64,000 nt of DNA from Aestuariispira insulae. GTDB taxonomy: Bacteria; Pseudomonadota; Alphaproteobacteria; UBA8366; Aestuariispiraceae. The notes under the pieces are model-generated. The model searched no databases, was not told the origin of the DNA, and saw nothing but the letters and a program-made list of their open reading frames with translations. Both the position numbers and the translations under genes were made by a program. How positions within the stretch are numbered: position 1 is the stretch's first letter; each line of letters begins with the position of its first letter. The stretch is from contig NZ_QRDW01000004.1 of assembly GCF_003385955.1 (NCBI RefSeq), positions 248,001-312,000 of the forward strand, written 5' to 3'. Shown here in pieces: positions 7,791 to 17,077 of this stretch.

Positions 7791-8777
7791 TCAGCCCTTC
7801 CGGCCTTCCTCTACCGCGTGGCAGGAAACATCCCAGCCACTGGTTGCATGATGCAGTACCGGACCTTCCGATTTGCAGCGATCATTGACCAGCGGACAGC
7901 GTGGATGGAAAGCGCAACCCGAAGGAGGGCTGAGCGGGGAGGGCAGCTCACCGATCAGTTTGATCCGCTCGCGTTTCTTGTTCGGATCGGCCATGGGCGT
8001 GGCTGACAGCAATGCCCGGGTATAGGGATGCTGCGGATCAGAAAAGATCTGGTCCCTGGTACCATATTCCACCGGACGCCCCAGATACATGACCATGACT
8101 TCGTCCGCGATATGACGGACCACGGACAGATCATGGGAAATAAACAGATAGGCCAGGTTCATTTCCTGCTGTAGATCTGTGAGCAGGTTCAAAACCTGCG
8201 CCTGGATGGATACATCCAATGCGGAAACAGGCTCATCCAGGATCACAATCTTAGGTTTCAGCATCAGCGCGCGTGCAATGGCGATACGCTGGCGCTGGCC
8301 GCCGGAGAACATATGCGGATAACGGTAATAGGCCTCGGGGCGCAAGCCAACCCGGGCCATCATGTCCATTACGGCCTGTTTGCGCTCAGGCGCGCTCATG
8401 CTGGTGTTGATTTTGAGCGGCTCTTCCAGAATGGCACCGATTTTCTGACGCGGGTTCAGCGAACCGTAAGGATCCTGAAAAACGATCTGAACCATCTGGC
8501 GAAGCGTACGGCGATCTTCAGCGGAAGTGGCTGTCGCCACATCCATTCCGCCCAACTTTAATGCACCGGATGTTGGATTTTCAATCAAGGTCACCAAACG
8601 TGCCAGGGTCGATTTACCACAACCGGATTCACCAACCACAGCAAGCGTCTTACCGGCTTCCAGGTTAAAAGTAGCGCCGGAGAGAGCCTTTACGGTTCCC
8701 CCTTGGCTGAACATGCCGCCTTTAACTTCATAAAAGCGATGGAGGTCACGGGCCTCCAGAACGGTTTCTGCCGTCAT
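7791..8777 (-). CDS. dppF: Dipeptide ABC transporter ATP-binding protein DppF
   Basis: A 328-residue ABC ATPase. Walker A is GESGCGKST at residues 49-57, the signature is SGGQRQRIAIARAL, Walker B is KIVILDEP followed by SALDVS, and the C-terminal oligopeptide-type extension carries GCAFHPRCP. In Dpp/Opp importers DppD and DppF form the ATPase pair on the cytoplasmic face. The ATG at 8777 was chosen because it overlaps the dppD stop by one base (TAATG) and removes 27 residues of non-family sequence that the longer frame would add. It is the last gene of dppABCDF. Confidence 0.93.
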   Translation of the reverse strand: MTAETVLEARDLHRFYEVKGGMFSQGGTVKALSGATFNLEAGKTLAVVGESGCGKSTLARLVTLIENPTSGALKLGGMDVATATSAEDRRTLRQMVQIVFQDPYGSLNPRQKIGAILEEPLKINTSMSAPERKQAVMDMMARVGLRPEAYYRYPHMFSGGQRQRIAIARALMLKPKIVILDEPVSALDVSIQAQVLNLLTDLQQEMNLAYLFISHDLSVVRHIADEVMVMYLGRPVEYGTRDQIFSDPQHPYTRALLSATPMADPNKKRERIKLIGELPSPLSPPSGCAFHPRCPLVNDRCKSEGPVLHHATSGWDVSCHAVEEGRKG

Positions 8778-9781
8778 TATCCGTTTCCTCCTGCAACTTT
8801 GCTTTGCTGACCACCCGGGTGACCTGTGGGAACACCATCCTGGAGCGGATAATGGCACAGAACGCCGTTTGTGGTGGTCGGTGGGGTTGCATGACAGAGA
8901 TCGGTTGCAAATTCACACCGCGGGCTGAAGAGACAGCCTTTTGGGCGGTCCAACTGGCCCGGCACGACACCCGGAATAGAGGGCAGGTGTTTGTCCGTCG
9001 CCCGCTCGGGCAAAGCGTTGAGCAATGCGTGGGTATAGGGATGTCCTGGATGATTGAACAGGCCTTTGACCTCCTGTTTTTCCACCTGTTGGCCGGCATA
9101 TTGAACAACCACTCGTTCGGCTGTTTCCGCCACAACCCCCATGTCATGGGTGATCAGAACCAGGGCCATATCCTGTTTCTTCTGCAGTTCGACCAGAAGT
9201 TCCAGGATTTGGGCCTGAATGGTCACATCAAGAGCAGTCGTTGGCTCATCCGCGATCAAGAGACGCGGCTTGCAGGCAATCATCATGGCGATCATCACAC
9301 GCTGGTTCATGCCGCCCGACATCTGATGGGGATAGGCTTTCAACCGGCTTTCAGGGGCGGGGATCCCGACCATTCCCAAAAGCTCGACGGCACGTTTTTC
9401 CAACTCCTTTTTGGTGCCGCCCAGATGTTCCTTCATGACTTCCATGATCTGGTAGCCGACGGTGAAACAGGGGTTCAGGCTGGTCATCGGCTCCTGGAAG
9501 ATCATCGAGATATCTTTGCCGATGATCTTGCGCCGCTCTTTTTTGCTAATGGACAGCAAATCGATGCCGTCAAAGGTCATCACATCGGCAGTCACTTTAG
9601 CGGTCCAAGGCAGCAGCCCCATCAGGGCCAGCATGGAGACGGATTTACCGGAGCCAGATTCGCCGACAATGGAGAGGATCTGGCCTTTATCGACATTGAA
9701 ATTCACCCCATCCACAGCACGGAACATGCCATGGGCTGTTTGGAATTCGACAGAGAGGTTTTTAATATCAAGAAGACTCAT
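8777..9781 (-). CDS. dppD: Dipeptide ABC transporter ATP-binding protein DppD
   Basis: A 334-residue ABC ATPase with Walker A GESGSGKS at residues 40-47, Q-loop in [10 protein letters not shown], signature [14 protein letters not shown], Walker [15 protein letters not shown] and the family C-terminal Cys segment [16 protein letters not shown]. In some Dpp/Opp ATPases this cysteine-rich tail binds an Fe-S cluster, so that is possible here. The gene follows dppC after 5 bp and its stop overlaps dppF. The signature reads SGGMNQR in place of SGGQ-x-QR, as is common in DppD. Confidence 0.93.
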   Translation of the reverse strand: MSLLDIKNLSVEFQTAHGMFRAVDGVNFNVDKGQILSIVGESGSGKSVSMLALMGLLPWTAKVTADVMTFDGIDLLSISKKERRKIIGKDISMIFQEPMTSLNPCFTVGYQIMEVMKEHLGGTKKELEKRAVELLGMVGIPAPESRLKAYPHQMSGGMNQRVMIAMMIACKPRLLIADEPTTALDVTIQAQILELLVELQKKQDMALVLITHDMGVVAETAERVVVQYAGQQVEKQEVKGLFNHPGHPYTHALLNALPERATDKHLPSIPGVVPGQLDRPKGCLFSPRCEFATDLCHATPPTTTNGVLCHYPLQDGVPTGHPGGQQSKVAGGNG

Positions 9782-9786
9782 TTTCT

Positions 9787-10701
9787 TTAAGACCTCTTCA
9801 TTTTCGGGTCCAGCGCATCACGCAGACCGTCGCCCATCAGGTTGATCGCCAACACGGTCAACAGGATCGCCAGACCGGGGAAGGTAACAACCCACCAGGC
9901 ACTTGTGATGAATTCTCGTGCTTCCGCAAGCATGGTGCCCCATTCCGGTGTCGGCGGTTGTGCGCCCATACCGAGGAAGCCAAGAGCGGCCGCATCCAGA
10001 ATGGCTGACGAAAAGCTCAGAGTTGCCTGAACGATCAACGGTGCCATACAGTTCGGCAGGATGGTGATGAACATCAAGCGCAGCTTGCCGGCACCGGCAA
10101 CCCGGCTAGCGGTTACATAGTCACGGGCGTTTTCAGCAACCGCGGATGCTCGCGACAGCCGGACATAGTGCGGCAGGTAAGTCACGGAAATAGCAATCAT
10201 CGCATTTTCCAGCCCCGGGCCAAGAACAGCCACCAAAACAAGTGCCATCAAAAGGGAAGGGACCGCCAGGATGATGTCCATAATCCGCATTAGGATTACT
10301 TCCCACCACCCTCGGAAAAAACCGGCGGAGAGCCCCAGAGAAACACCGATGGTCAAGGTCACAGCAATAACGATGCAACCGGTATAGAGGGAATATCGAG
10401 AACCATGGATCAACCGGGAGAGCATATCACGACCAACCGCATCCGTTCCCAGGATGAAGGACCAGTTTCCGCCTTCCTGCCAGGCCGGCGGGATCAGGAT
10501 GAATTCTCGGTATTGCTCAATGGGGGCATGGGGCGAAATAACATCCGCCAAAATGGCCACCAAAACGATAAAGAGGAAAAAGAACAGACCGACGACGGCA
10601 CCCTTGTTTTCTGAGAAATAGAACCAGAATTCCTTCAACTGTTGTCGCAGCGGGCTGATCTGTTGTGTGCTATTTTGCACTTCGGCTTGCAACTCACTCA
10701 T
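9787..10701 (-). CDS. dppC: Dipeptide ABC transporter permease DppC
   Basis: A 304-residue inner-membrane permease. A cytoplasmic N-terminus of about 30 residues precedes the first membrane helix ([20 protein letters not shown]). A periplasmic segment with [21 protein letters not shown] is the DppC/OppC mark, and the permease core has five further helices with the EAA loop ([21 protein letters not shown]). It pairs with DppB to form the translocation channel. It lies 4 bp after dppB and 5 bp before dppD. Confidence 0.93.
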   Translation of the reverse strand: MSELQAEVQNSTQQISPLRQQLKEFWFYFSENKGAVVGLFFFLFIVLVAILADVISPHAPIEQYREFILIPPAWQEGGNWSFILGTDAVGRDMLSRLIHGSRYSLYTGCIVIAVTLTIGVSLGLSAGFFRGWWEVILMRIMDIILAVPSLLMALVLVAVLGPGLENAMIAISVTYLPHYVRLSRASAVAENARDYVTASRVAGAGKLRLMFITILPNCMAPLIVQATLSFSSAILDAAALGFLGMGAQPPTPEWGTMLAEAREFITSAWWVVTFPGLAILLTVLAINLMGDGLRDALDPKMKRS

Positions 10702-10705
10702 TTCC

Positions 10706-11725
10706 TTACCTCGTGTGCAAAATACGCGGGTTGATTAACCCGTAGAGGAAATCGACGACCAGGTTCACGATCATCACGATACCCGCCACCATGATAAGGC
10801 CACCTTGAACGGCGAAATAATCGCGTCGGAAAATGGCATCAACCATCCATTTACCAATACCGGGCCAGCTGAAAATGGATTCCGTCAGGATCGCGCCGGC
10901 AAGCAACACACCGACCTGAAGACCAATAACGGTCACAACTGTGATCAGTGCGTTTCGAAGCGCATGGAGGCCGATAACCCGGCCAACAGGAAGGCCTTTC
11001 GCCCGGGCCGTCCGGACATAATCCTCACCCAACACTTCAAGCATGGCAGAGCGTGTCTGACGGGCAATAACCGCCATTGGAATCGTGCCAAGTACAATCG
11101 TTGGCAAAATCAGGTGATGGATTGCAGAGCCAAAAGCACCTTCTTCTTCACTGAAGAAAAGGGTGTCAATCAACATGAAACCTGTGGTCGGTTCCACCCA
11201 GAACATGGCCGACATTCGACCGGAAACGGGGGTCCAGCCAAGCATGTCAGGGCTGGAAAACAGAATGATGAGCAGAAGGCCCCACCAGAAAATAGGCATG
11301 GAATACCCAGCCAGCGAAACCCCCATCAAGGAATGGTCGAACGCGGAACCGCGCTTTACCGCCGCGATGATTCCTGCCGGCAACCCAATCAGAGTTGCAA
11401 AAATAATGGCGCAGAGGGCCAGTTCAACCGTTGCCGGGAAGCGGGTTAGGAACTCGTCAAGAACGGGTTGCTTGGTGATGAAGGACTGACCAAGATCACC
11501 CTGCAATATATTTCCAAGAAAAATAATATATTGTTCCCACATCGGCTTATCGAAACCGAAGAGGGCCATCAATTCGGCATGGCGTTCCGGAGAAACCCCG
11601 CGCTCACCAGCCAGCAATTCAATCGGGTCACCGGGAAGCACCCTGATAAAGGCGAACGCAATCAGCGTCACACCTATAAATGTCGGAATGAGCAATCCGA
11701 GCTTGGATATAATAAAACGAATCAT
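10706..11725 (-). CDS. dppB: Dipeptide ABC transporter permease DppB
   Basis: A 339-residue permease. The first helix (ISKLGLLIPTFIGVTLIAFAF) is followed by VLPGDPIELLAGERG, the usual OppB/DppB start. The core contains TRSAMLEVLGEDYVRTARAKG, the EAA loop that docks on the ATPase, and SWPGIGKWMVDAIFRRDY near the C-terminus. It is separated from dppA by 85 bp holding a strong hairpin, which probably allows more binding protein than permease to be made. Confidence 0.93.
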   Translation of the reverse strand: MIRFIISKLGLLIPTFIGVTLIAFAFIRVLPGDPIELLAGERGVSPERHAELMALFGFDKPMWEQYIIFLGNILQGDLGQSFITKQPVLDEFLTRFPATVELALCAIIFATLIGLPAGIIAAVKRGSAFDHSLMGVSLAGYSMPIFWWGLLLIILFSSPDMLGWTPVSGRMSAMFWVEPTTGFMLIDTLFFSEEEGAFGSAIHHLILPTIVLGTIPMAVIARQTRSAMLEVLGEDYVRTARAKGLPVGRVIGLHALRNALITVVTVIGLQVGVLLAGAILTESIFSWPGIGKWMVDAIFRRDYFAVQGGLIMVAGIVMIVNLVVDFLYGLINPRILHTR

Positions 11726-11756
11726 GATCCTGATCTTATCAAACGAATAACAAGAG

Positions 11757-11781
11757 CGGGGAAGGTATCAAACCTTCCCCG
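11757..11781 (-). other. Intercistronic hairpin between dppA and dppB
   Basis: A perfect 10-bp inverted repeat, CGGGGAAGGT (11757-11766) and ACCTTCCCCG (11772-11781), with a 5-base loop. On the minus strand it is followed by CTCTTGTTATTCG, not a clean T run. It therefore looks like a partial terminator or a 3' mRNA stabiliser for dppA rather than a full stop. Confidence 0.7.
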
Positions 11782-11810
11782 TTCTATATTCACTGCATTA
11801 CTGTCAGCTC

Positions 11811-13403
11811 TTATTCGATGTCTACGCCGTAGAAGACATGGCCACCGAACGGATCGATTTTGAAGTTCTTAACTTCTTTGCGAACCGGTTTGAACACGAC
11901 AGAGTGAGCGATGGTTGCCCACGGAGCCTGCTCTTTGAAGACCAGCTGTGCTTCTTCATACAGCTTGGTACGCTCTGCAGAATCAGAGGTTACTTTCGCT
12001 TTCTGAACCAGGTCATCAAACGGCTTGTGGCACCACTGGGCGCGGTTGGAACCGCCTACAGCATCACAGCCGAGCAACACGGCCAGGAAGTTGTCCGGGT
12101 CACCATTGTCACCGGTCCAGCCCAACAGAACCGCACCGTCACGGTCTTCAGCTTTGGAGCGTTTCAGATACTCACCCCATTCGTAGGAAACGATTTCAGC
12201 TTCCACGCCGATTTTCGCCCAGTCAGCCTGAATCAGTTCCGCCATACGACGGGCATTCGGGTTGTAAGGACGCTGTACCGGCATTGCCCAGATTTTGGTT
12301 TTCAGACCGGATACACCGGCTTCTTCCAGCATTTTCTGAGCAGCAGCTGCATCATAGCTGTCGTCTTCGGTCGCGTTGTTATAGGACCAGATTGTCGGCG
12401 GAATCGGGTTCTTGGCAACTTTACCAGCACCCTGGAATACAGCATCCAGGATTGCGTTTTTGTTGATAGCCTTGTTCAGGGCCTTACGGACCTTCGGGTT
12501 ATCAAACGGTGCCATCTTGGTGTTATATGCCAGATAACCGACGTTCAGGCCTTCCTGTTGCATCAGGTTGATGTTCGGATCGGAATCCATAGCTTCCAGA
12601 TCAGCCGGATTCGGGTAAGGCATTACGTGGCATTCGCCGGCCTTCAGCTTCTGGTAACGCACGGAAGCATCCGGGGTGATTGAGAAGATCAAGCGATCAA
12701 TCGGTGCTTTGCCAGCCCAGTAGTCTTCATGAGCTGCGAAACGGATCATCGCATCTTTCTGATAGCCGACCATTTTAAACGGACCAGTGCCGATCGGTTC
12801 CAGGTCAACTTTCTCCGGAGAGCCGGCATCCATCATCTTATCAGCATATTCTGCGGAAAGGATGGAGGCAAAATCCATTGCCAGGTTGGCAATCATCGGT
12901 GCTTCCGGACGGGTCAGGACGAATTTGACGGTGTAGTCGTCAACCTTAACAATGTCCTTGATCAGGTCCGGCATGGACATGGCTTGGAAATACTCATAAC
13001 TACCACCGGAAACCTTATGGTAGGGATGGCTTTCGTCGCCCTGACGTTTGAAGGAATAAACAACGTCATCGGCGTTGAAGTCGCGGCTCGGCGTGAACGC
13101 CTTGTTGCTGTGGAACTTAACGCCTTTACGCAGTTTAAAGGTATATTCCAGGCCGTCGGAGGAAACTTCCCAGGATTCAGCCAGCGCCGGAGTAATCTTA
13201 GTGGTGCCGCGCTCGAACTCTACCAGTTTGTTGTATACCTGGCGGGAAGAGGCATCAAAGGTGGTGCCTGCGGTAAACAGGGACGGGTTGAAGCCTTCCG
13301 GGCTGCCTTCGGAACAGAAAACCAAAGTCTTCGCCTGTGCACCGGCAGACAGGGCCAAAGCCATGCCAGCGCCAGCCACGGCTGTCAGCAGTTTCTTTTT
13401 CAC
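11811..13403 (-). CDS. dppA: Periplasmic dipeptide-binding protein DppA
   Basis: A 530-residue family 5 solute-binding protein. Residues 1-24 are a Sec signal peptide ending AQA. The mature start KTLVFCSEGSPEGFNP, the segments NADDVVYSFKRQ, HKVSGGSYEYF, RPEAPMIANLAMDFASILS, IGTGPF and PYPNPADL follow E. coli DppA closely. It captures dipeptides (in some bacteria also haem or 5-aminolevulinate) and delivers them to DppBCDF. The start codon is GTG at 13403, preceded by GGGAGAA. It is the first gene of the operon and is separated from dppB by a strong hairpin. Confidence 0.95.
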   Translation of the reverse strand: MKKKLLTAVAGAGMALALSAGAQAKTLVFCSEGSPEGFNPSLFTAGTTFDASSRQVYNKLVEFERGTTKITPALAESWEVSSDGLEYTFKLRKGVKFHSNKAFTPSRDFNADDVVYSFKRQGDESHPYHKVSGGSYEYFQAMSMPDLIKDIVKVDDYTVKFVLTRPEAPMIANLAMDFASILSAEYADKMMDAGSPEKVDLEPIGTGPFKMVGYQKDAMIRFAAHEDYWAGKAPIDRLIFSITPDASVRYQKLKAGECHVMPYPNPADLEAMDSDPNINLMQQEGLNVGYLAYNTKMAPFDNPKVRKALNKAINKNAILDAVFQGAGKVAKNPIPPTIWSYNNATEDDSYDAAAAQKMLEEAGVSGLKTKIWAMPVQRPYNPNARRMAELIQADWAKIGVEAEIVSYEWGEYLKRSKAEDRDGAVLLGWTGDNGDPDNFLAVLLGCDAVGGSNRAQWCHKPFDDLVQKAKVTSDSAERTKLYEEAQLVFKEQAPWATIAHSVVFKPVRKEVKNFKIDPFGGHVFYGVDIE

Positions 13404-13691
13404 TGTATTCTCCCTCGATTACAAATTGCGATGCACTCTGTGGTTCTTTTTTGTTCTTTTTCACGGAGGGAGATTGAAACAAGCATGCTTTTCCCCCTCT
13501 CTATAATTGTGGTGGAAGCTCACCACGAGAGGCAGGGAGAGTCAATATAGAAGATGCACGAATGCTATGCCCTGACAGGTTGCCATAGGCAAAGGCTATT
13601 AACTATTTTTCTAAATTTCGCAATAAGCTTTAGATAACAAACAATATTTCGCGAATCTTCCCGGCTGATATTCCACCGGGTTTTTGTGGGG
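13404..13691 (-). promoter_or_regulatory. dppA upstream region with an operator-like inverted repeat
   Basis: 288 bp without a gene. It must hold the dppA promoter. A perfect 6-bp inverted repeat, GTGGTG (13509-13514) and CACCAC (13521-13526) with GAAGCT between, is flanked by CTCTC and GAGAG arms and sits about 106 bp upstream of the start codon. It could be an operator or a leader hairpin. I could not place a confident -35/-10 pair. A separate short hairpin at 13660-13680 lies just after the upstream Hpt gene. Confidence 0.4.
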
Positions 13692-14633
13692 TTATCTCCC
13701 GTCTAACTCATCTGCAATTCCCTCTGAAGTTGGATTGACTGGCCAGCGGAACTCTATCGCGGTCAAAGCCTTTGAAATTTCGGCTTCGATATTGGCGCCA
13801 AGATGAATGATCGGGACATTTTTCGGCAGTTTTGACAGTTCCGGTGCCTCTGCGTCAAAACTGGTCAGTATCGCAATTGGCACGTGCTGGGTGTCCGACA
13901 TCCCGACAACAGCCCGGGCAAGATCAACGCCGTTCAATCCGGTCATGCTGAATGATGAAATGACGATTGAAGGCTTGAGACGCACAATTTTCGGGAGCAC
14001 ATCATCCATATCCAACTCAGTCACAACCTCAAACCCATAGGCCTCGAGTTCGATGCTGAGCTTCAGGCCAACTGTTCTGGAATTCACGATAAGAAGTGCA
14101 CGCAACCGGTCAGGAACATAGTCAAACACCGGCTGTTCATCATTTTGCGCAATCGGAAGGTTTTCAAGAATTTCCCGGCCTTCCTCTTCGCTCAGAGGGA
14201 TCCCGACATCAATGATGCGGTCTACCGGATCGATGAAGCGCTGTGTGAGATAGAGGTCACGCTTATCCTTCATCGGATTGATTTCAAGATAATCTTCCAG
14301 TCGGTGCATGGCATGGCTGACAACAGGAAACCCGAATGTCGCGCCCATGCCTTTCAAATTGTGGGCTTCCTGCCTGACCAGCCGGTTAACGGTGTTGGGA
14401 TCGATTGCGTCGGTATGAAAATCATTGAGGATCCTCTCGATGCTCTCAAGCCGTTCCCGTGCCTCAATGAGGAATTCGCCACGCAACTGCGCGACAATCT
14501 CCTCAGGTGAGGGGGCTGATCTTTCTCTTCTTATTTCTTCGTGAAACGCCACGCCACGAACTGCCGTTTTTGCTTGGGAAACCCGGTCACGCTGCTTGCT
14601 GTCGTGAACCCTATCCGAATCATCCCGATACAT
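13692..14633 (-). CDS. Hpt phosphotransfer protein with degenerate receiver domain
   Basis: A 313-residue two-domain protein. Residues 42-165 form an Hpt-type helical bundle with the phosphorylatable histidine at residue 91 in EAHNLKGMGATFGFP. Residues 175-295 have the alternating pattern of a response-regulator receiver, but the acidic pair at the end of strand 1 is replaced (LLIVNSRTVG). The phosphoacceptor position after strand 3 reads VISSFSMTGLNGVDLARA with no Asp, and the strand 5 lysine is missing (IIHLGANIEAE). The Thr/Ser of strand 4 remains (AILTS). It is therefore probably a live Hpt coupled to a pseudo-receiver that cannot be phosphorylated. No histidine kinase is nearby. The first ~40 residues are charged and unassigned. 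Confidence 0.75.
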   Translation of the reverse strand: MYRDDSDRVHDSKQRDRVSQAKTAVRGVAFHEEIRRERSAPSPEEIVAQLRGEFLIEARERLESIERILNDFHTDAIDPNTVNRLVRQEAHNLKGMGATFGFPVVSHAMHRLEDYLEINPMKDKRDLYLTQRFIDPVDRIIDVGIPLSEEEGREILENLPIAQNDEQPVFDYVPDRLRALLIVNSRTVGLKLSIELEAYGFEVVTELDMDDVLPKIVRLKPSIVISSFSMTGLNGVDLARAVVGMSDTQHVPIAILTSFDAEAPELSKLPKNVPIIHLGANIEAEISKALTAIEFRWPVNPTSEGIADELDGR

Positions 14634-14676
14634 CCCTTTGCCGGGGACTATAGCAGATCAAGACTTAACGATCGGT

Positions 14677-14708
14677 AAAACAGCGCCGGGAGAAATGCCC
14701 CGGCGCTG
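14677..14708 (-). terminator. Rho-independent terminator of prfC
   Basis: CAGCGCCGGG (14681-14690) pairs with CCCGGCGCTG (14699-14708). On the minus strand the stem is followed by TTTTACC. It lies about 30 bp after the prfC stop. Confidence 0.88.
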
Positions 14709-14739
14709 CCTTCTATCTGATAAGCAATCGGAAAAGTGC

Positions 14740-16317
14740 TTAGGAACGTTCCCTGGTCTTTTCAAACTTAACATCAGGATTTGTTTGCTGCTGATGCCCC
14801 AACTCCCAGGAATTCCTTGCCAGGAATACCGGCGCGCCGTCACGATCCTCGGACATGGCCGAACGGTTGGAATCAATGAATTTGTTTACAGCGTCATCGG
14901 GACCGGAGACCCAGCGCGCAGTTTCGTAAGGGGCTGTTTCCAAGCCCACTTTGATGGAATATTCCTGCTCGATCCGGGTGACCAATACATCCAACTGCAA
15001 CTGGCCGACAACACCGACAATCCAATTGGCGCCAAAATACGGTTTAAAAACCTGTGTGACGCCTTCTTCCGCAAGGCTCTCAAGCGCTTTTCTCAAATGT
15101 TTGGATTTCATCGGGTCATCAAGGCGCACCCGACGCAGAATTTCCGGCGCAAAGTTTGGAATCCCGGTAAAGCGTAGATCTTCGCTTTCACTTAATGTAT
15201 CGCCAACCCGCAAGGTGCCATGGTTCGGCACACCGATAATATCGCCGGGCCAGGCTTCTTCGGCCAATTCGCGGGATTGGGCAAAGAACATGATCGGATT
15301 ATAAATCGCGATCGGTTTGCCACTTCTTACATGTTTCAGCTTCATGCCGCGCTTGAACTTGCCGGAAACCAGTCGGACAAAGGCAATCCGGTCGCGATGG
15401 TTCGGATCCATGTTGGCCTGAACCTTAAAGACAAATCCGGTGACTTTGTCTTCACCCGGATCAACAATACGGCCGACAGATGGCTGGGGACCGGGAGAGG
15501 GGGCTGCGGCACCAATACCGTTCAGCAATTCCTTCACGCCAAAATTCTTCAGGGCGCTGCCGAAATAGACCGGTGTCAAATGCCCCTCACGGAAACTATC
15601 CATGTCAAACTGCGGGCAGGCCTCCTTGGCCAACTCGGCCTCTTCCTGCAGGGTCAGTTGCTGATCTTCGGACATATAGGCGGTGAGTTTTTCATCTTCT
15701 GTGCCGCTGACTGCTATATCTTCATAACCATCTTCAGTCATACGGACAAAGCGGTTGTTGTGAATGTCATAGATTCCTTTGAATTCACGCCCCATACCGA
15801 CGGGCCACACCATGGGCGCGCAATCCAGGGCCAGGGTTTCGGAGATCTCGTCCATCAGTTCGAATGGATCTTTGGCCTCGCGGTCCATCTTGTTGACCAG
15901 GGTGATGATCGGGATGTCGCGTAACCGGCAAACTTCAAAGAGCTTCCTGGTCTGTGGCTCGATACCTTTCGCGGCATCGATCACCATGACTGCGGCATCC
16001 ACGGCCGTCAGGGTGCGGAAAGTATCTTCGGAGAAATCTTCATGGCCCGGCGTATCGAGCAGGTTATAGGTGATACCTTCACGCTCGAAAGTCATGACGG
16101 AGGTGGTGACCGAGATTCCGCGTTGCTGTTCAATCTTCATCCAGTCGGATTGGGTGCGACGGCGTTCGCCCTTGGCACGTACCTCACCGGCAAGATGAAT
16201 GGCACCGCCCATCAAAAGCAGTTTCTCGGTCAGCGTGGTTTTACCGGCATCCGGGTGAGAGATGATAGCGAAGGTACGGCGCTGGCTGGCGGCGATGGCG
16301 GCAGCGGACTGGGTCAC
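14740..16317 (-). CDS. prfC: Peptide chain release factor 3
   Basis: A 525-residue translational GTPase. G1 is SHPDAGKTT at residues 20-28, switch I contains QRGISVTTSVM, G3 is DTPGHEDF, G4 is NKMD. The RF3-specific regions PVYFGSALKNFGVKELL and VGVVGQLQLDVLVTRIEQEY follow. RF3 removes RF1 or RF2 from the ribosome after peptide release. The start codon is GTG, preceded by GGAG nine bases away. The length matches the family. It stands alone, with a clear terminator downstream. Confidence 0.95.
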   Translation of the reverse strand: MTQSAAAIAASQRRTFAIISHPDAGKTTLTEKLLLMGGAIHLAGEVRAKGERRRTQSDWMKIEQQRGISVTTSVMTFEREGITYNLLDTPGHEDFSEDTFRTLTAVDAAVMVIDAAKGIEPQTRKLFEVCRLRDIPIITLVNKMDREAKDPFELMDEISETLALDCAPMVWPVGMGREFKGIYDIHNNRFVRMTEDGYEDIAVSGTEDEKLTAYMSEDQQLTLQEEAELAKEACPQFDMDSFREGHLTPVYFGSALKNFGVKELLNGIGAAAPSPGPQPSVGRIVDPGEDKVTGFVFKVQANMDPNHRDRIAFVRLVSGKFKRGMKLKHVRSGKPIAIYNPIMFFAQSRELAEEAWPGDIIGVPNHGTLRVGDTLSESEDLRFTGIPNFAPEILRRVRLDDPMKSKHLRKALESLAEEGVTQVFKPYFGANWIVGVVGQLQLDVLVTRIEQEYSIKVGLETAPYETARWVSGPDDAVNKFIDSNRSAMSEDRDGAPVFLARNSWELGHQQQTNPDVKFEKTRERS

Positions 16318-16426
16318 GGTCTTATTCTCCAGAGATCATTAGCGCCCGCGATATAGCCGGAATGGCGCATGCTTTCAAGGAAAAGCCCTTTGAAGCGATC
16401 AGATTCCACGTCGCTACGCGACTAAA

Positions 16427-16987
16427 TCAGGCCAATTCAAAAAGAAACTCAGTAAAACAGGTAACGGCATCGTCAAAAGATCCGTCATTGTCGACCTGAA
16501 ACACATTGGCGATTGCCGGTATGGGGAAATCATAACGTTTCAACCGTTGGGCAATTTCCTCTTCGCTTTCCCGGCCCCGTTCCTTCAGACGTTTAAACGC
16601 GGTTTCCAGGCTGGCTTGAACCGCGATGACCCTCACATGGCCATATTGTGCCATGGCCTGCTCAATGACGCCTCTCGAAACATTGACAATCACATGTTGA
16701 CCCATTTCCAAAACATGCCGGATATGACCGGGAATACCATAGGCATGTCCATGGGCATGCCAATGCAAAAGGAAGGCGTTTCCTTCTTCGGAAAGCTGGA
16801 AACCATCCATAGTCGTATGAATATGATCCTCAATTCCATCATGTTCCGCGCGGGTGATCACCCGCTTGGCGAAATGGAAACGAGAATCGCCGGCAAGCCT
16901 TTCCCGGACAGCACGGATCAGGCTGTCTTTACCGCTGCCGCTGGGGCCAACCACAAGGACCAGGGTTCCTTCTTGTTGCTGCGTCAT
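16427..16987 (-). CDS. phnN: Ribose 1,5-bisphosphokinase PhnN
   Basis: A 186-residue P-loop kinase of the PhnN/guanylate-kinase-like type. The P-loop is VGPSGSGKDSL at residues 13-23, where Asp replaces the more usual Thr/Ser after GK, a PhnN mark. KRVITRAEHDGIEDH and HWHAHGHAYGIP are family segments. PhnN makes PRPP from ribose 1,5-bisphosphate, the last step of phosphonate breakdown by C-P lyase and also a PRPP bypass. No other phn gene is in the window, so the gene is an orphan here and may serve elsewhere-encoded phosphonate genes or PRPP supply. Confidence 0.88.
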   Translation of the reverse strand: MTQQQEGTLVLVVGPSGSGKDSLIRAVRERLAGDSRFHFAKRVITRAEHDGIEDHIHTTMDGFQLSEEGNAFLLHWHAHGHAYGIPGHIRHVLEMGQHVIVNVSRGVIEQAMAQYGHVRVIAVQASLETAFKRLKERGRESEEEIAQRLKRYDFPIPAIANVFQVDNDGSFDDAVTCFTEFLFELA

Positions 16988-17027
16988 TAAGCTTCTTTCC
17001 GCTGCTTTTCAGAAACCTTGATAGCCC

Positions 17028-17062
17028 AAAAATGGAAACGCCGCCAGAGCGGCGGCGTTTCC
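17028..17062 (-). terminator. Rho-independent terminator of the hut operon
   Basis: A strong hairpin, GGAAACGCCGCC (17034-17045) and GGCGGCGTTTCC (17051-17062). On the minus strand the stem is followed by ATTTTTGGG. It lies 15 bp after the hutH stop. Confidence 0.9.
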
Positions 17063-17077
17063 GGAAAGAACAAAAGA

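Noticed and set aside
8804-9790. A 328-codon plus-strand open frame opposite dppD
   Set aside because: Shadow frame; DppD has all ABC motifs on the minus strand.
13660-13685. Hairpin CCCGG/CCGGG followed by TTTTT on the plus strand
   Set aside because: No plus-strand gene ends upstream of it. On the minus strand, where the Hpt gene ends, the T run is missing.
16427-16987. Guanylate kinase annotation for the P-loop kinase
   Set aside because: The SGSGKDSL loop and the later segments fit PhnN, not Gmk.
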